Below, piece by piece: positions 52,026 to 60,934 of a stretch of 64,000 bases of DNA (position 1 is the first letter of the stretch; the number at the start of each line of letters is the position of its first letter). The position numbers and the translations under genes were made by a program. The DNA is taken from NCBI GenBank assembly GCA_036783645.1, contig DAIPWT010000005.1:1-64000 (forward strand), in the 5' to 3' direction. The notes beneath the pieces were generated by a model. It searched no databases, was not told the DNA's origin, and saw only the letters and a program-made list of their open reading frames with translations. The stretch comes from UBA4732 sp002404095 (GTDB taxonomy: Bacteria; Planctomycetota; Planctomycetia; Gemmatales; Gemmataceae).

Positions 52026-52934
52026 TTAGAAGCCGCTTCCCGAGCCGGAGAAGCCGGCCCCGGACCCGCCGAAGCCGGACCCGCCGAAGCCGGTCCCTGA
52101 ACAGCCGCAGCCGCTGAAGCCGCTGAAGCCGCCGAAGCCGCCGAAGCCGCCGAAGCCGAAGGGGCCCAGCCCCGGCTCGATGAAGGTATCCACGGGGACG
52201 GGGACGAACACCGGAACGAAAACGGGGTTGGGATTGACGACGACGTCCAGACCCCCCTGGTCGTTGATGAACTCCTGCGAGCCGGCCAAATCGGCGAGCA
52301 GTTGCGAGGGCGTTTGACCGGCCTGGAGCGCGCCCACAAAGCCCGACAGCCCGGCCGGGTCGGGTGCGCGCCCGAGCACTTCCTGATACGCGGCGGTCAC
52401 GAGCCGCCCCTCGGATTCCGTACTGGTGACGATTGATAGGGCAACCATCGAGCGCGAGGCGCCCGCATTAAGCTGCCCGGCCCATTGCGCCACTTCCGAG
52501 GCGCCCGCCGGCCGGCCGAGGACGGCCTTGTAAACGGCGCCCACGTAGCGGTTGTTGTCGCTTCCGTGGAGGGCGAAGAACTCGTCCGACCCAATGATTG
52601 TGGCCTGCAGCTGCTGCTCACCAAGGCCGTTCTGCAACTGTCCCACCCAGGCTTGCACCTCCTGGCTCGACGCGGGACGCTTCAGAAAGATTTGGTAGTC
52701 GGACTGGACCAGATTACCCAGAAACTCTGAGCTGGTGGTGAATGCCAAGGCCACCTGGTTTGCAGAAGCCCCGGAGTTCAGTTGGTTGACGAAACCAGCG
52801 ACCTCCGGCGCCGACGCGGAGCGATGCAGCAGGTCGCCATACAGAGCGCCGACGAAGGACGACGACGACAGGACGTAGCGTGATTCCAGCGCTTCCAACT
52901 CAAGACGGACGCGCGGAGTAAATGAATTGCTCAT
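52026..52934 (-). CDS. DUF4214 protein with Gly/Phe-rich tail
   Basis: 302 residues. N-terminal LELEALESR (11-19) is the LExLExR motif also seen in the PKD protein at the left end. Then about three DUF4214 units (LYGDLLHRSASAPEVAGFVNQLNSG, VYKAVLGRPAGASEVAQWAGQLNAG, AYQEVLGRAPDPAGLSGFVGAL). The last 70 residues are FGGFGGFGGFSGFSGCGCSG-type repeats, with a CGC cluster. DUF4214 is found in cell-surface and phycobilisome-linker-like proteins. The tail could self-assemble or cross-link through Cys. Confidence 0.82.
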   Translation of the reverse strand: MSNSFTPRVRLELEALESRYVLSSSSFVGALYGDLLHRSASAPEVAGFVNQLNSGASANQVALAFTTSSEFLGNLVQSDYQIFLKRPASSQEVQAWVGQLQNGLGEQQLQATIIGSDEFFALHGSDNNRYVGAVYKAVLGRPAGASEVAQWAGQLNAGASRSMVALSIVTSTESEGRLVTAAYQEVLGRAPDPAGLSGFVGALQAGQTPSQLLADLAGSQEFINDQGGLDVVVNPNPVFVPVFVPVPVDTFIEPGLGPFGFGGFGGFGGFSGFSGCGCSGTGFGGSGFGGSGAGFSGSGSGF

Positions 52935-53110
52935 GGACAGGCTCCTTTACCAGCCAGTCCGCTCACGGGTGCAATCCCCCCTGCCCGTCCTTGAGCTTGA
53001 GCATCCTCCTTGACAAAGACTAGATCAGGTAGTTGTTAAGAAATCCCTTCGCGGGATGTTGATTGCATGAAGTAAATGCACCTTTCTGCCGATTCTTGCG
53101 CGAATCGTCC

Positions 53111-56100
53111 TCAAATTGGGGAAGGAATGATCGCGCTCTCGCCCGCAGAACCGTTAACGTCGGCCGTAGGACGCCTCTCGCTCTCGCCGTCACCGTTCTC
53201 CTCCGAGTTCGGACGGCCGTTTGGCGAGGCGGTGCGTTCCCTCGACTCCTCCTCCACGTCCTTTTCGTCGGCCGGCGGAAGTCTGTCCGGTAAGACCAGC
53301 GAGTACAACGCCGGTACCACAAACAGGGTGGTAAACAAACCGGCCACCAGGCCGCCGAGCACCGCGCGTCCCAGCGGGGTGTTGGCTTCGCTGCCTCGCG
53401 CTAACCCCAAAGCCATCGGCAGGAGGGCAAAGAACGCCGCCAACGCCGTCATTACCACCGGCCGGACGCGCACCGACGCCGCATGAACGATGGCATCCGT
53501 TGGGCTGAGACCCTCCGTCCGCCGTAGGTTCTGCGCGAAGTCAGTCAGCAGCACGGTGTTGGACACCACGATGCCCACCATGAAGATCACGCCAAGCAAG
53601 GACTGCACGTTGACGGCCGTCCCCGTTACGAACAGGATCGCGATTACGCCGACCAAGCCGATCGGCACGGCTGAGAGGATCACTAGGGGGGTCAGCCACG
53701 ATTTGAACAGGGCCACCATGAGGAAATAGATCAGCAAGGAAGCCAGGATCAAGCCGATTCCCAGGTTGATGAACGTGTCATTCATACGGGAATACTCGCC
53801 GCTGAGCGTGATCCGGCTGCCCTCCAACGGCGCCTTGGCGTCCGATGTGGGGTCGAACGGCGTCCACACGCCGCGCCGCGCCGCCGTCCATAGACCCCAC
53901 AGCATCTTGTCCTTGACGGGCTGGCCGAATCGGGCGAGTACGGCGTAAACGTCGTCCGCGACGTGGCCCAGGTCGCGCCCGTGGACGCCCATCGTCAAGT
54001 CAATGGTGGGCTGCAACGTCGTGTGCGTAATCTCGGCCGGCACCTTGGCAGGCCGCACCGACGCCATGTTGCGGAGCGGAATTGACTTCTTTTGCGAGGG
54101 ACTGTTGATCGGCACGTCCAGAAGCGTTTCGATGTCCGTAATATCCTCTTCACGATACGCGACGCCGACGTAGTACTGGTTGTGGGTGACGGGGTCGATC
54201 CAGAAGTTCTTCTTGTTGAATTGGATGCTCGAGTTCAGCGCGGCCACGAGGTTCTCCATCACTTCCATCTGAGTCAACCCCATGTCCGCCGCTTTGGCCC
54301 GGTCCACATCGACGATGTATTCCGGGTAGTCCAGGCGCTGAATGATCCGGCAATCGACCACGCCGTTTACCTTGCGCACCTCCTCCTTGATGACCTCGGC
54401 CACGCGGTGGGCCTTGTCGAGATCCTTGCCGGTGATACGGACGTTGAGGGGAGTCGATTTGCCCTCGTTCATGGCGCCGCGGATCATGCCGCCGGCGTCG
54501 AAGGAGAACTCCAGCTTATTTTTCGTGAACTCGGGCGAGTTGGCGAAGGTATCGCGGAGCAGTTCCACGGCCTCCTGGGCCGACCGGCCGCGATTCTCCG
54601 TCATCTGGACCTTGACGACCGCGTCCATGGGTCCGGAGTTGGGCGTGTAGGCGGCCGACCAGTCGGCGACGACGCCGATCTCGCTTATGACCAATTCCAC
54701 GTCGGCACCCAGCTTGTCATGCACGACGTTCTCGACCTTGGCGATCTGTTTCTCCGTCTCCTCAATGCGCGTGCCGGGCCGCGCCCGCACGTACATCTCG
54801 AAGGCTCCAGCGTCCACCTCCGGAAAAAACTCGCGGCGCAGCCGCGGGCCGAGTCCCAGCACGACCACGACAAGTAAGAGGACGGCGGCGCCGACGACGA
54901 GCAGACGGCGGCGCATGGCCGCCCGAAGCAGGGTGACATAGCCCTGGATGGTGAGGTTGATCAGCGACTCCCACCGGGCGAACGCCCGGCCCAATAATCC
55001 CTTCCTCTGGGAGTTTTCGTGATCGCTGCGGTGTTCGTAGTCCTTGCCGAGGTGCGGTTGCGCCTGCGGGCCGTGGGAGTGCGTCCACAGGGAGCACAGG
55101 GCGGGGACGAACGACATCGACAGCAGGAAGGCCGAGATCATGGCGAAGGCGACGGCCATGGCCATCGGGCGGAACAGGAACGCTCCCATGCCCGGCATCA
55201 AGGCCAGCGGGGCCAGCACCAGCAGCGTACAGCAGCAAGCGACCAGCGCGGGCAGGGCGACCTCACTCGTGCCGACGAACGCCGCCAGCTTCGGCCGGAC
55301 GCCCAGCCCCAGATGGCGGTGGGTGTTCTCCAGGCAGATGATGGCGCTGTCCACCAGCGGGCCGATGGCCAGCGACAGCCCGGCCAGCGTCATTACGTTG
55401 ATGGTGTTGCCGGTGTAGTACAGGCAGGTGATCGCCCCCAGAACCGCGACGGGGATGGTCAGAATGGCGATCAGCGTCATCCGCCATTCGCCCAGGAAGA
55501 AGAGGATCACCAGCGAGCAGAGGACTGCCCCCAGCACCCCCTCTTCCACCAGGCTCTCGATGGACTTTTGCACGTAAATGGATTGGTCCATCACGACCTT
55601 GAGGTCGATGTCGTTGTGCGTCAGCTTGTTCTTCATCTCCGGGACCGCCTTCTTCAGGTCGTTGACCACGCTTAGTGTGCTCGAACCCTGCTGGCGGAAC
55701 ACCGGGATGTAGACCTCGCGCCGGCCGTTGACACGGACCACGTTGGTCTGGATAAAGCTGGCGTCCGTGGGCGTCGCCACGTCCTTGAGGAAAACGACCT
55801 TATCGCCCTCCTTCTTGACGGGGATGTCGCCCATGCGATCGATCAACTCGTACATCGCGTTGGAACTCATGGCCAAATCGCGCTTCCCGAACTTGGCGTC
55901 GCCGGTCGGCAGGAAGATGTTGTACTTGTCGATGGCGCTCATTAGATCGAGCGGCGACAGGTCGCGCGCCTGCATCCGGTCGCGGTCCATGTAGGCCATG
56001 ACCGCCCGCACCTTGCCGCCGTAAACGACGGGCGCGACCGAGCCGGGCACGGCCATAATCATGTTGCGGACCTCATAACGGCCCGCGTCGTACAGGATCG

Positions 56101-56557
56101 ACTCGGATTCGTTCTTGCTGTCCAGAGCCACCAGGCAGATGGGCGTCGTGCCGGTGGGGTCGAAGGGCAGGATGACCGGGGGGAGCGTTCCCGGCGGCAG
56201 ATTGGGGATGGCTGCCGACGCCAGCGAATTGACCTGCGTCAGGGCGCCGTTGGGGTCGATGTCTTCGCGGTAAAAGTTGCGGACGATGCTGCATCCGACG
56301 ATGGAACGCGACTCCTGGCGGGCCGTGCCGGCGGCCTGGCCCGTCCAGCGCTCCATGCGGTTGGTAATGTCCTTCTCGACGTCGGTGGCCGGCATGCCGC
56401 TGTAGAACGTCAGCACCTGCACGGCCGGGCTTTTGAACGGCGGCAGGATGTCGATGGGAATCATTAGGACGGCCAGCGCGCCGAGTACGCTGATGCTCAG
56501 GACCGCGACCACGACGGCGTACCAGTTGCCGAGGGAAAACTTGATCAGACCATTCAT
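53111..56557 (-). CDS. RND efflux pump permease (AcrB-like)
   Basis: 1148 residues with the twelve-helix RND layout: N-terminal helix, two periplasmic loops (YSGMPATDVEKDITNRME in loop 1), and TM4-6/TM10-12 blocks. The proton-relay segment of TM4 reads LAIGPLVDSAIICLEN: the first Asp of the pair is kept, the second is Ser. The TM10 segment GIVVSNTVLLTDFA lacks the Lys of AcrB. This is a known subgroup and not necessarily a defect. The C-terminal 65 residues are charged and low complexity. The adaptor gene precedes it by 89 bases. Confidence 0.92.
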   Translation of the reverse strand: MNGLIKFSLGNWYAVVVAVLSISVLGALAVLMIPIDILPPFKSPAVQVLTFYSGMPATDVEKDITNRMERWTGQAAGTARQESRSIVGCSIVRNFYREDIDPNGALTQVNSLASAAIPNLPPGTLPPVILPFDPTGTTPICLVALDSKNESESILYDAGRYEVRNMIMAVPGSVAPVVYGGKVRAVMAYMDRDRMQARDLSPLDLMSAIDKYNIFLPTGDAKFGKRDLAMSSNAMYELIDRMGDIPVKKEGDKVVFLKDVATPTDASFIQTNVVRVNGRREVYIPVFRQQGSSTLSVVNDLKKAVPEMKNKLTHNDIDLKVVMDQSIYVQKSIESLVEEGVLGAVLCSLVILFFLGEWRMTLIAILTIPVAVLGAITCLYYTGNTINVMTLAGLSLAIGPLVDSAIICLENTHRHLGLGVRPKLAAFVGTSEVALPALVACCCTLLVLAPLALMPGMGAFLFRPMAMAVAFAMISAFLLSMSFVPALCSLWTHSHGPQAQPHLGKDYEHRSDHENSQRKGLLGRAFARWESLINLTIQGYVTLLRAAMRRRLLVVGAAVLLLVVVVLGLGPRLRREFFPEVDAGAFEMYVRARPGTRIEETEKQIAKVENVVHDKLGADVELVISEIGVVADWSAAYTPNSGPMDAVVKVQMTENRGRSAQEAVELLRDTFANSPEFTKNKLEFSFDAGGMIRGAMNEGKSTPLNVRITGKDLDKAHRVAEVIKEEVRKVNGVVDCRIIQRLDYPEYIVDVDRAKAADMGLTQMEVMENLVAALNSSIQFNKKNFWIDPVTHNQYYVGVAYREEDITDIETLLDVPINSPSQKKSIPLRNMASVRPAKVPAEITHTTLQPTIDLTMGVHGRDLGHVADDVYAVLARFGQPVKDKMLWGLWTAARRGVWTPFDPTSDAKAPLEGSRITLSGEYSRMNDTFINLGIGLILASLLIYFLMVALFKSWLTPLVILSAVPIGLVGVIAILFVTGTAVNVQSLLGVIFMVGIVVSNTVLLTDFAQNLRRTEGLSPTDAIVHAASVRVRPVVMTALAAFFALLPMALGLARGSEANTPLGRAVLGGLVAGLFTTLFVVPALYSLVLPDRLPPADEKDVEEESRERTASPNGRPNSEENGDGESERRPTADVNGSAGESAIIPSPI

Positions 56558-56646
56558 TCAGATCCACCCTTTGAAATCGTCGATCGGACATAGAGGCGCC
56601 AACTTTTTGGCGAGCCAGGGCTCACGCCCCGCCGCTCGCCGTTGTG

Positions 56647-58032
56647 TTAGTGACTCTTCGGCTCCTCTGGCGCCTCGGGGGAAGCGACGACCGCCGCCCC
56701 GTCCACTAGATCGCCGGTAGGGTGCAGGACGATCTGGTCGTCGGCCTCCAGCCCCTTCGGGATCGCGATCCGCACCCCGTTGTCGCTTCCGACGATCACC
56801 GGGGTCAGGCAAGCCTTCCCGTCCCGCACGACGAAGACCGACCCTTTGCCCTGTTCTCCCTTCCCCGTCAGGCAGGACGACGGCACGGAGAGGAGGTCGG
56901 CGCTCTGATCGAGGAAGATGGTGACGTGGCCGTACATGCCCTGCGCGATCTTGCCCGTCGGGTTTTTTTCCAGGTCGATTTCCACGTGCATCGTGCGGCT
57001 GCCGGTATCCTCGGAGCTGGCCGTCCGCGACACTTTGGCCTCGAGCGGCGGCCCCGGCAGGGCGTCGATCTCGACGACGGCGCGGTTGCCCACGTTGCAG
57101 TACGGCACGTCGCGATCCGGCATCTGGAAGACCACGCGCATCTTGTCCGTCCGCTCCACGGTCAACAGCGGCCGGCTGCCGCCGTCCGTCGCCGCCCGAA
57201 CGTAACCGCCCGGGTCCATCGCGCGGTAGGTGATGACGCCGGTGTACGGAGAGGTGATGGTGGCGAATTGGACCATGACCTGGGCCTTCTCCACCTCAGC
57301 CTTGGCGACCTTGACGTCGGCCGCGGCGGCCACCACGTCGGCTTGGGCCTGGAGAACCTTGGCGTCCGCCGCCGCCACCATCGCGTTCGCCTTGGCCAAG
57401 GTCGCGTGGGCCTCGTCCTCGGCCGCCACGGCCGCGTCGCGATCGTCCTGGTGCTCGTCCACCAGGCGCTCGTCGATGACCGGGTTGCGCCCGGCGTTGT
57501 AAAGATCCTGCATGCGGCGGAACTGCTTCCCCCGGAACACGGCCTTGGCGTGGGTGCTCGTGATGGCGGCTTGTGCCCGGACGACCTCCGCCTTGGCCGC
57601 GCTTACGTCCGCTTGGGCGCTGACAACGTGGGCGTCCATCTGGGTGACGTGGGCCTGCGCCGCCTCTACCGCGGCCCTATGCCGCTTGACTTGTTTATCG
57701 AGGTCCGGCACGTCCACTTTGGCGAGCACCTGCCCCGTGGTCACCCGATCGCCGATGTCCACGGTCTGGGTTTTCAGGTAGCCCGACGCGCCCGCGACCA
57801 ACTCGGCCGACTCGAAAGACTGGACCGACCCCGGCCCCTTGCTGGTGCGCGGCATCGCCCCCTTCAGAGGATGCGTCACTTCGACGCGAATTTCGTCGGA
57901 GGCGGTGGGTTCGCCCTCGTCTCGGGCGAGCGTTTCCGGCGATCCTGAGCTTTTCGTCAAGTAATAGGCGCCGCCGGCCGTAAACGCGAGCGCGACCGCC
58001 GCCACGACTAACCACCATTTCCATATCGACAT
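56647..58032 (-). CDS. RND periplasmic adaptor (HlyD/AcrA-like)
   Basis: 461 residues. An N-terminal membrane anchor (WWLVVAAVALAFTAGGAYYL) is followed by a lipoyl half (GYLKTQTVDIGDRVTTGQVLAKVDVPDLDKQ), a very long Ala/Val-rich coiled coil (about 135-285) and the second half (FATITSPYTGVITYRAMDPGGYV), then beta-barrel and membrane-proximal domains. The hairpin is longer than in AcrA, so it should reach a TolC-type channel at greater distance; two such channels are encoded at 46.3-49.5 kb. It starts 3 bases after the USP-like gene's stop. Confidence 0.9.
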   Translation of the reverse strand: MSIWKWWLVVAAVALAFTAGGAYYLTKSSGSPETLARDEGEPTASDEIRVEVTHPLKGAMPRTSKGPGSVQSFESAELVAGASGYLKTQTVDIGDRVTTGQVLAKVDVPDLDKQVKRHRAAVEAAQAHVTQMDAHVVSAQADVSAAKAEVVRAQAAITSTHAKAVFRGKQFRRMQDLYNAGRNPVIDERLVDEHQDDRDAAVAAEDEAHATLAKANAMVAAADAKVLQAQADVVAAAADVKVAKAEVEKAQVMVQFATITSPYTGVITYRAMDPGGYVRAATDGGSRPLLTVERTDKMRVVFQMPDRDVPYCNVGNRAVVEIDALPGPPLEAKVSRTASSEDTGSRTMHVEIDLEKNPTGKIAQGMYGHVTIFLDQSADLLSVPSSCLTGKGEQGKGSVFVVRDGKACLTPVIVGSDNGVRIAIPKGLEADDQIVLHPTGDLVDGAAVVASPEAPEEPKSH

Positions 58033-58035
58033 AAT

Positions 58036-58503
58036 TCACCTGTTTGAATCGTGTTTGGCGTAAGGCGTTCCGGGGACGGCCACAAGGGTTAAGGAGTCGG
58101 GTAGACCCTTTAAGTCGCTCATTATGTCCCCGAACAGCCAACGCCGCCAGTGAGAAACAACGCGCCGCTCCACGAACACATGCGAGCAGCGGCGCCACTG
58201 GGCCGCGCGAGCCACGGCCGTACGCACGTCCCACCCCGTCACGAAATCGAAGTCGGCGGTTAAGCCGCGTTCGGCGAAAGCTTCCGCCACGAACCGCTCG
58301 CGGATTCGCGCCTGCGTCTCGGAGCCGGCCACTGTCAATACGACCGGCGCGATCCGGAGCGCTTGGCAAAAGGTGACGACCGTTTCCAGAAAACCGTCCC
58401 CAGGCCTCCCGTAATGATTGAGGATCAGGGCGCGAGTGGCCGGCGCCAACGCTCCTGTCGCCGGAGCCGATTCGTCGAGCAATACTGACACGCTGTGGAA
58501 CAT
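58036..58503 (-). CDS. UspA-like protein
   Basis: 155 residues from ATG 58503 (a GTG two codons earlier is also possible). The pattern of beta strands and the middle segment (FCQALRIAPVVLTVAGSETQARIRERF, then CSHVFVERRVVSHWRRWLFG) resembles universal stress proteins; the ATP-binding G-2x-G-9x-G signature is not clear. It lies between the CsrA-SUKH gene and the adaptor gene, on the same strand. Confidence 0.6.
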   Translation of the reverse strand: MFHSVSVLLDESAPATGALAPATRALILNHYGRPGDGFLETVVTFCQALRIAPVVLTVAGSETQARIRERFVAEAFAERGLTADFDFVTGWDVRTAVARAAQWRRCSHVFVERRVVSHWRRWLFGDIMSDLKGLPDSLTLVAVPGTPYAKHDSNR

Positions 58504-58520
58504 TCGCACCTAGCCCCTGG

Positions 58521-59225
58521 TTATGTTTTGACGACGCACTCGGCCGCGTTCAAGACGGCCAGGGTGAGAAAATGAAGAAAGCTACAGGCGACCTCCCTTT
58601 CGTCGCCGGCGCGATCTCGAACGATCACCGGGCATTCCCCTTCATCCATTTTAGTCGTATCAAAATAATACGACCTGCCTTCTCCATCCTCCGTGAACTT
58701 CACATAATGCGGGGGACGGGTCGAATCTAGGTGATTCATGAGGACGATGTCGCCCCACAGGCGGTCGCGTGGCAGCCCGAACAATTCGTGTTCGGGCGAC
58801 GACTGGGAGCCAAAGGACCGGAGGAAGGCGCGGTAGCTTTGCGGCAAGGGGGCGCCTAATTCACGCTCCACGGCGTCCAGTTCCAGGTCCGTCACGGCGC
58901 TCAGCCGGTTCGGCAAAGTGCCGAACCGCCGGTATATCAGCGACGTGACGTTTTTGGTGAGCTGAGCCTCGAATTCCGTGAATCGCCTCTCCAGGCGCCG
59001 CTCTGGTTGGGGGATATTAGGCGGGTTTCGGGACTGGTCCTCTTCACGCCCTTTGCGGAGTAGCGCCGTCCCGCGGCGCACATGCACTTCCTCCCGGTCC
59101 ACCGTGACGCAAGGAGGAGCCTTGACGCCAAGGCGGGCCACGCCTGCGTGAACGGCCAAGACGACCAAACGAATCCGGCCATCGATCACGATCTCTTCAC
59201 CGACCCGGCGACTCAATACTAACAT
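58521..59225 (-). CDS. CsrA (carbon storage regulator) fused to a SUKH/SMI1-KNR4 domain
   Basis: 234 residues. Residues 1-55 are CsrA: MLVLSRRVGEEIVIDG, LAVHAGVARLGVKAPPCVTVDREEVHVRR, with L4 and R44, the RNA-binding residues, retained. After a charged linker, residues ~110-230 match the SUKH (SMI1/KNR4) fold: TDLELDAVERELGAPLPQSYRAFLRSFG, LFGLPRDRLWGDIVLMNHL and the hydrophobic end FLHFLTLAVLN. CsrA normally is 60-80 residues and works as a homodimer binding GGA motifs near ribosome-binding sites. SUKH proteins are known mostly as toxin-immunity or regulatory partners. I know of no characterised fusion of this kind. Confidence 0.85.
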   Translation of the reverse strand: MLVLSRRVGEEIVIDGRIRLVVLAVHAGVARLGVKAPPCVTVDREEVHVRRGTALLRKGREEDQSRNPPNIPQPERRLERRFTEFEAQLTKNVTSLIYRRFGTLPNRLSAVTDLELDAVERELGAPLPQSYRAFLRSFGSQSSPEHELFGLPRDRLWGDIVLMNHLDSTRPPHYVKFTEDGEGRSYYFDTTKMDEGECPVIVRDRAGDEREVACSFLHFLTLAVLNAAECVVKT

Positions 59226-59479
59226 TGGTGTCCTTCCTTGGTTCAGAGGCGAGGGAGCGATCTTTTACCGGGCGACAGTCCTTCCCATGCGGCGTACTAC
59301 TCGCCTCGAGTAAAGCAAGCGTCGTGCCGCGCGGTCGGCCGCAACGCGCCTTTCTGCAACTCCTTGTTTGGTCTAGGGATGTGGAAGACTTTCCGGAAAA
59401 GAGGTTTCGCCGTGAAACGGAGGATTACTTCAGGCGCGAGCGGGTATCGGCCGACGCGGGCGACAATCGCCCGCCTCGC

Positions 59480-60934
59480 TCATTCGCCGGCGCCGTCTTG
59501 TTGGGGAACGTCCTCGGTAACAACTCGGTCCACCGTCATGCCAAATGTGCGCAGCTTGTGCCTCAACGTCGCTCGGGTCACGCCAAGTACCTCGCTCGCC
59601 TGGGTCTGGTGCCCATGCGTATAGCGCAAGACTCGTGTCAGCAGCAGACGCTCGACGGCGGCGACGACCTCTTCGTGAAGGGGGCCGACCGGGTGGCGGA
59701 GCCGGGCGTCGATGAACGCCGACAGGTCGAACGACTCCGCGCTTGAGGCATCGGCCGACGCCGGCGCGGCGGAAGGCGTCCCAAGTAGGTGTTCCGGCAG
59801 GAATTCAGGAAAGAGGAGGTGGCCGGAGGCGTTAAGCATGGCCTGCTTGACAACGCCTTGCAACTCGCGGACGTTGCCCGGCCATGCGTAGTTTTGCAGA
59901 AGTTCCAGCGCTTCCGGGGCGAAGCCTCGCAGGTCCAGGTTCAACTCCCGGTCGAAGCGGAACAGGAAGAAGTGGGCCAACTCCGCAACGTCCTCTAGCC
60001 GTTCCCGCAACGGCGGGACGCGGAGGGAGACGGCGTTAAGGCGATAATAGAGGTCCTTACGAAACCGTCCTTCCGCGACCAATTTCGGAAGATCCTGATT
60101 CGTCGCGGCCAGGACGCGCACGTCGGATTGGAGCGTCTCGTTGCCGCCGAGGCGCTCGAAGCGTTGATCTTGTAGTACGCGCAGCATTTTGGCCTGCAAG
60201 GCAGGCGTCATGTCGCCGATTTCGTCGAGGAACAGCGTACCCTTGTCGCATTGCTCGAACTTGCCGACGCGGCGCCGATCCGCGCCAGTGAATGTACCCT
60301 TTTCGTGTCCGAATAGTTCGCTTTCGAGCAAAGTCTCCGGAATGGCGGCGCAGTTGATCGCTAGGAACGGCTTGTCGGCTCGCCGGCTGTGCTGGTAAAG
60401 GGCGCGGGCGACCAGTTCTTTGCCCGTGCCGCTCTCACCTAGAATCAGGACGTTGACATCTTGGGGAGCGATGCGGCCGACGGTCTTGCACATCTCTTGC
60501 ATAACCGGGCCGCGACCCACGATGCGGTCGCCGGCGTCGTCAGCGGGCAGAACGGCAGGGACGCTCATCAGACGCGCCGCGTCGAAGGCCCGCTGTAGCA
60601 CCTGGCTGAGCCGTTCGAGGTCCACCGGCTTGACGAGGTAGTCGAAGGCCCCTCCCTTCATGGCCTCGATGGCCGTGTCGGTGGTGCCATGGGCCGTGAT
60701 GAAGACAACCGGCCGACGAGGCGCGCGTGCGTGGATTTCGCGGAAGAGATCGAGGCCCGAACGGTCGGGCAACTGGATGTCCAAGACGATCACGTCCGGG
60801 GTGTGTTCGACCACTTGCGCCAGTCCGTCGGCCGCCGTGGCCGCCGTCAACACGCGCACCCCTTCCTCCGTAAAGACCCGGCGAAACGAATAGCGTACAC
60901 TTTCTTCATCGTCAATGACCAGCAAGGTCGGCAT
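59480..60934 (-). CDS. NtrC-family sigma-54-dependent response regulator
   Basis: 484 residues. Receiver domain with D8, D9 and phosphoacceptor D52 (VIVLDIQLPD) and K102; AAA+ domain with Walker A LGESGTGKE, GTFTGA loop (GAFTGA variant), Walker B GTLFLDEIGD; Fis-like HTH at the end (HQTQASEVLGVTRATLRHKLRTFG). It activates sigma-54 promoters when phosphorylated. It overlaps the histidine kinase gene by 23 bases and so forms a pair with it. Confidence 0.94.
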   Translation of the reverse strand: MPTLLVIDDEESVRYSFRRVFTEEGVRVLTAATAADGLAQVVEHTPDVIVLDIQLPDRSGLDLFREIHARAPRRPVVFITAHGTTDTAIEAMKGGAFDYLVKPVDLERLSQVLQRAFDAARLMSVPAVLPADDAGDRIVGRGPVMQEMCKTVGRIAPQDVNVLILGESGTGKELVARALYQHSRRADKPFLAINCAAIPETLLESELFGHEKGTFTGADRRRVGKFEQCDKGTLFLDEIGDMTPALQAKMLRVLQDQRFERLGGNETLQSDVRVLAATNQDLPKLVAEGRFRKDLYYRLNAVSLRVPPLRERLEDVAELAHFFLFRFDRELNLDLRGFAPEALELLQNYAWPGNVRELQGVVKQAMLNASGHLLFPEFLPEHLLGTPSAAPASADASSAESFDLSAFIDARLRHPVGPLHEEVVAAVERLLLTRVLRYTHGHQTQASEVLGVTRATLRHKLRTFGMTVDRVVTEDVPQQDGAGE

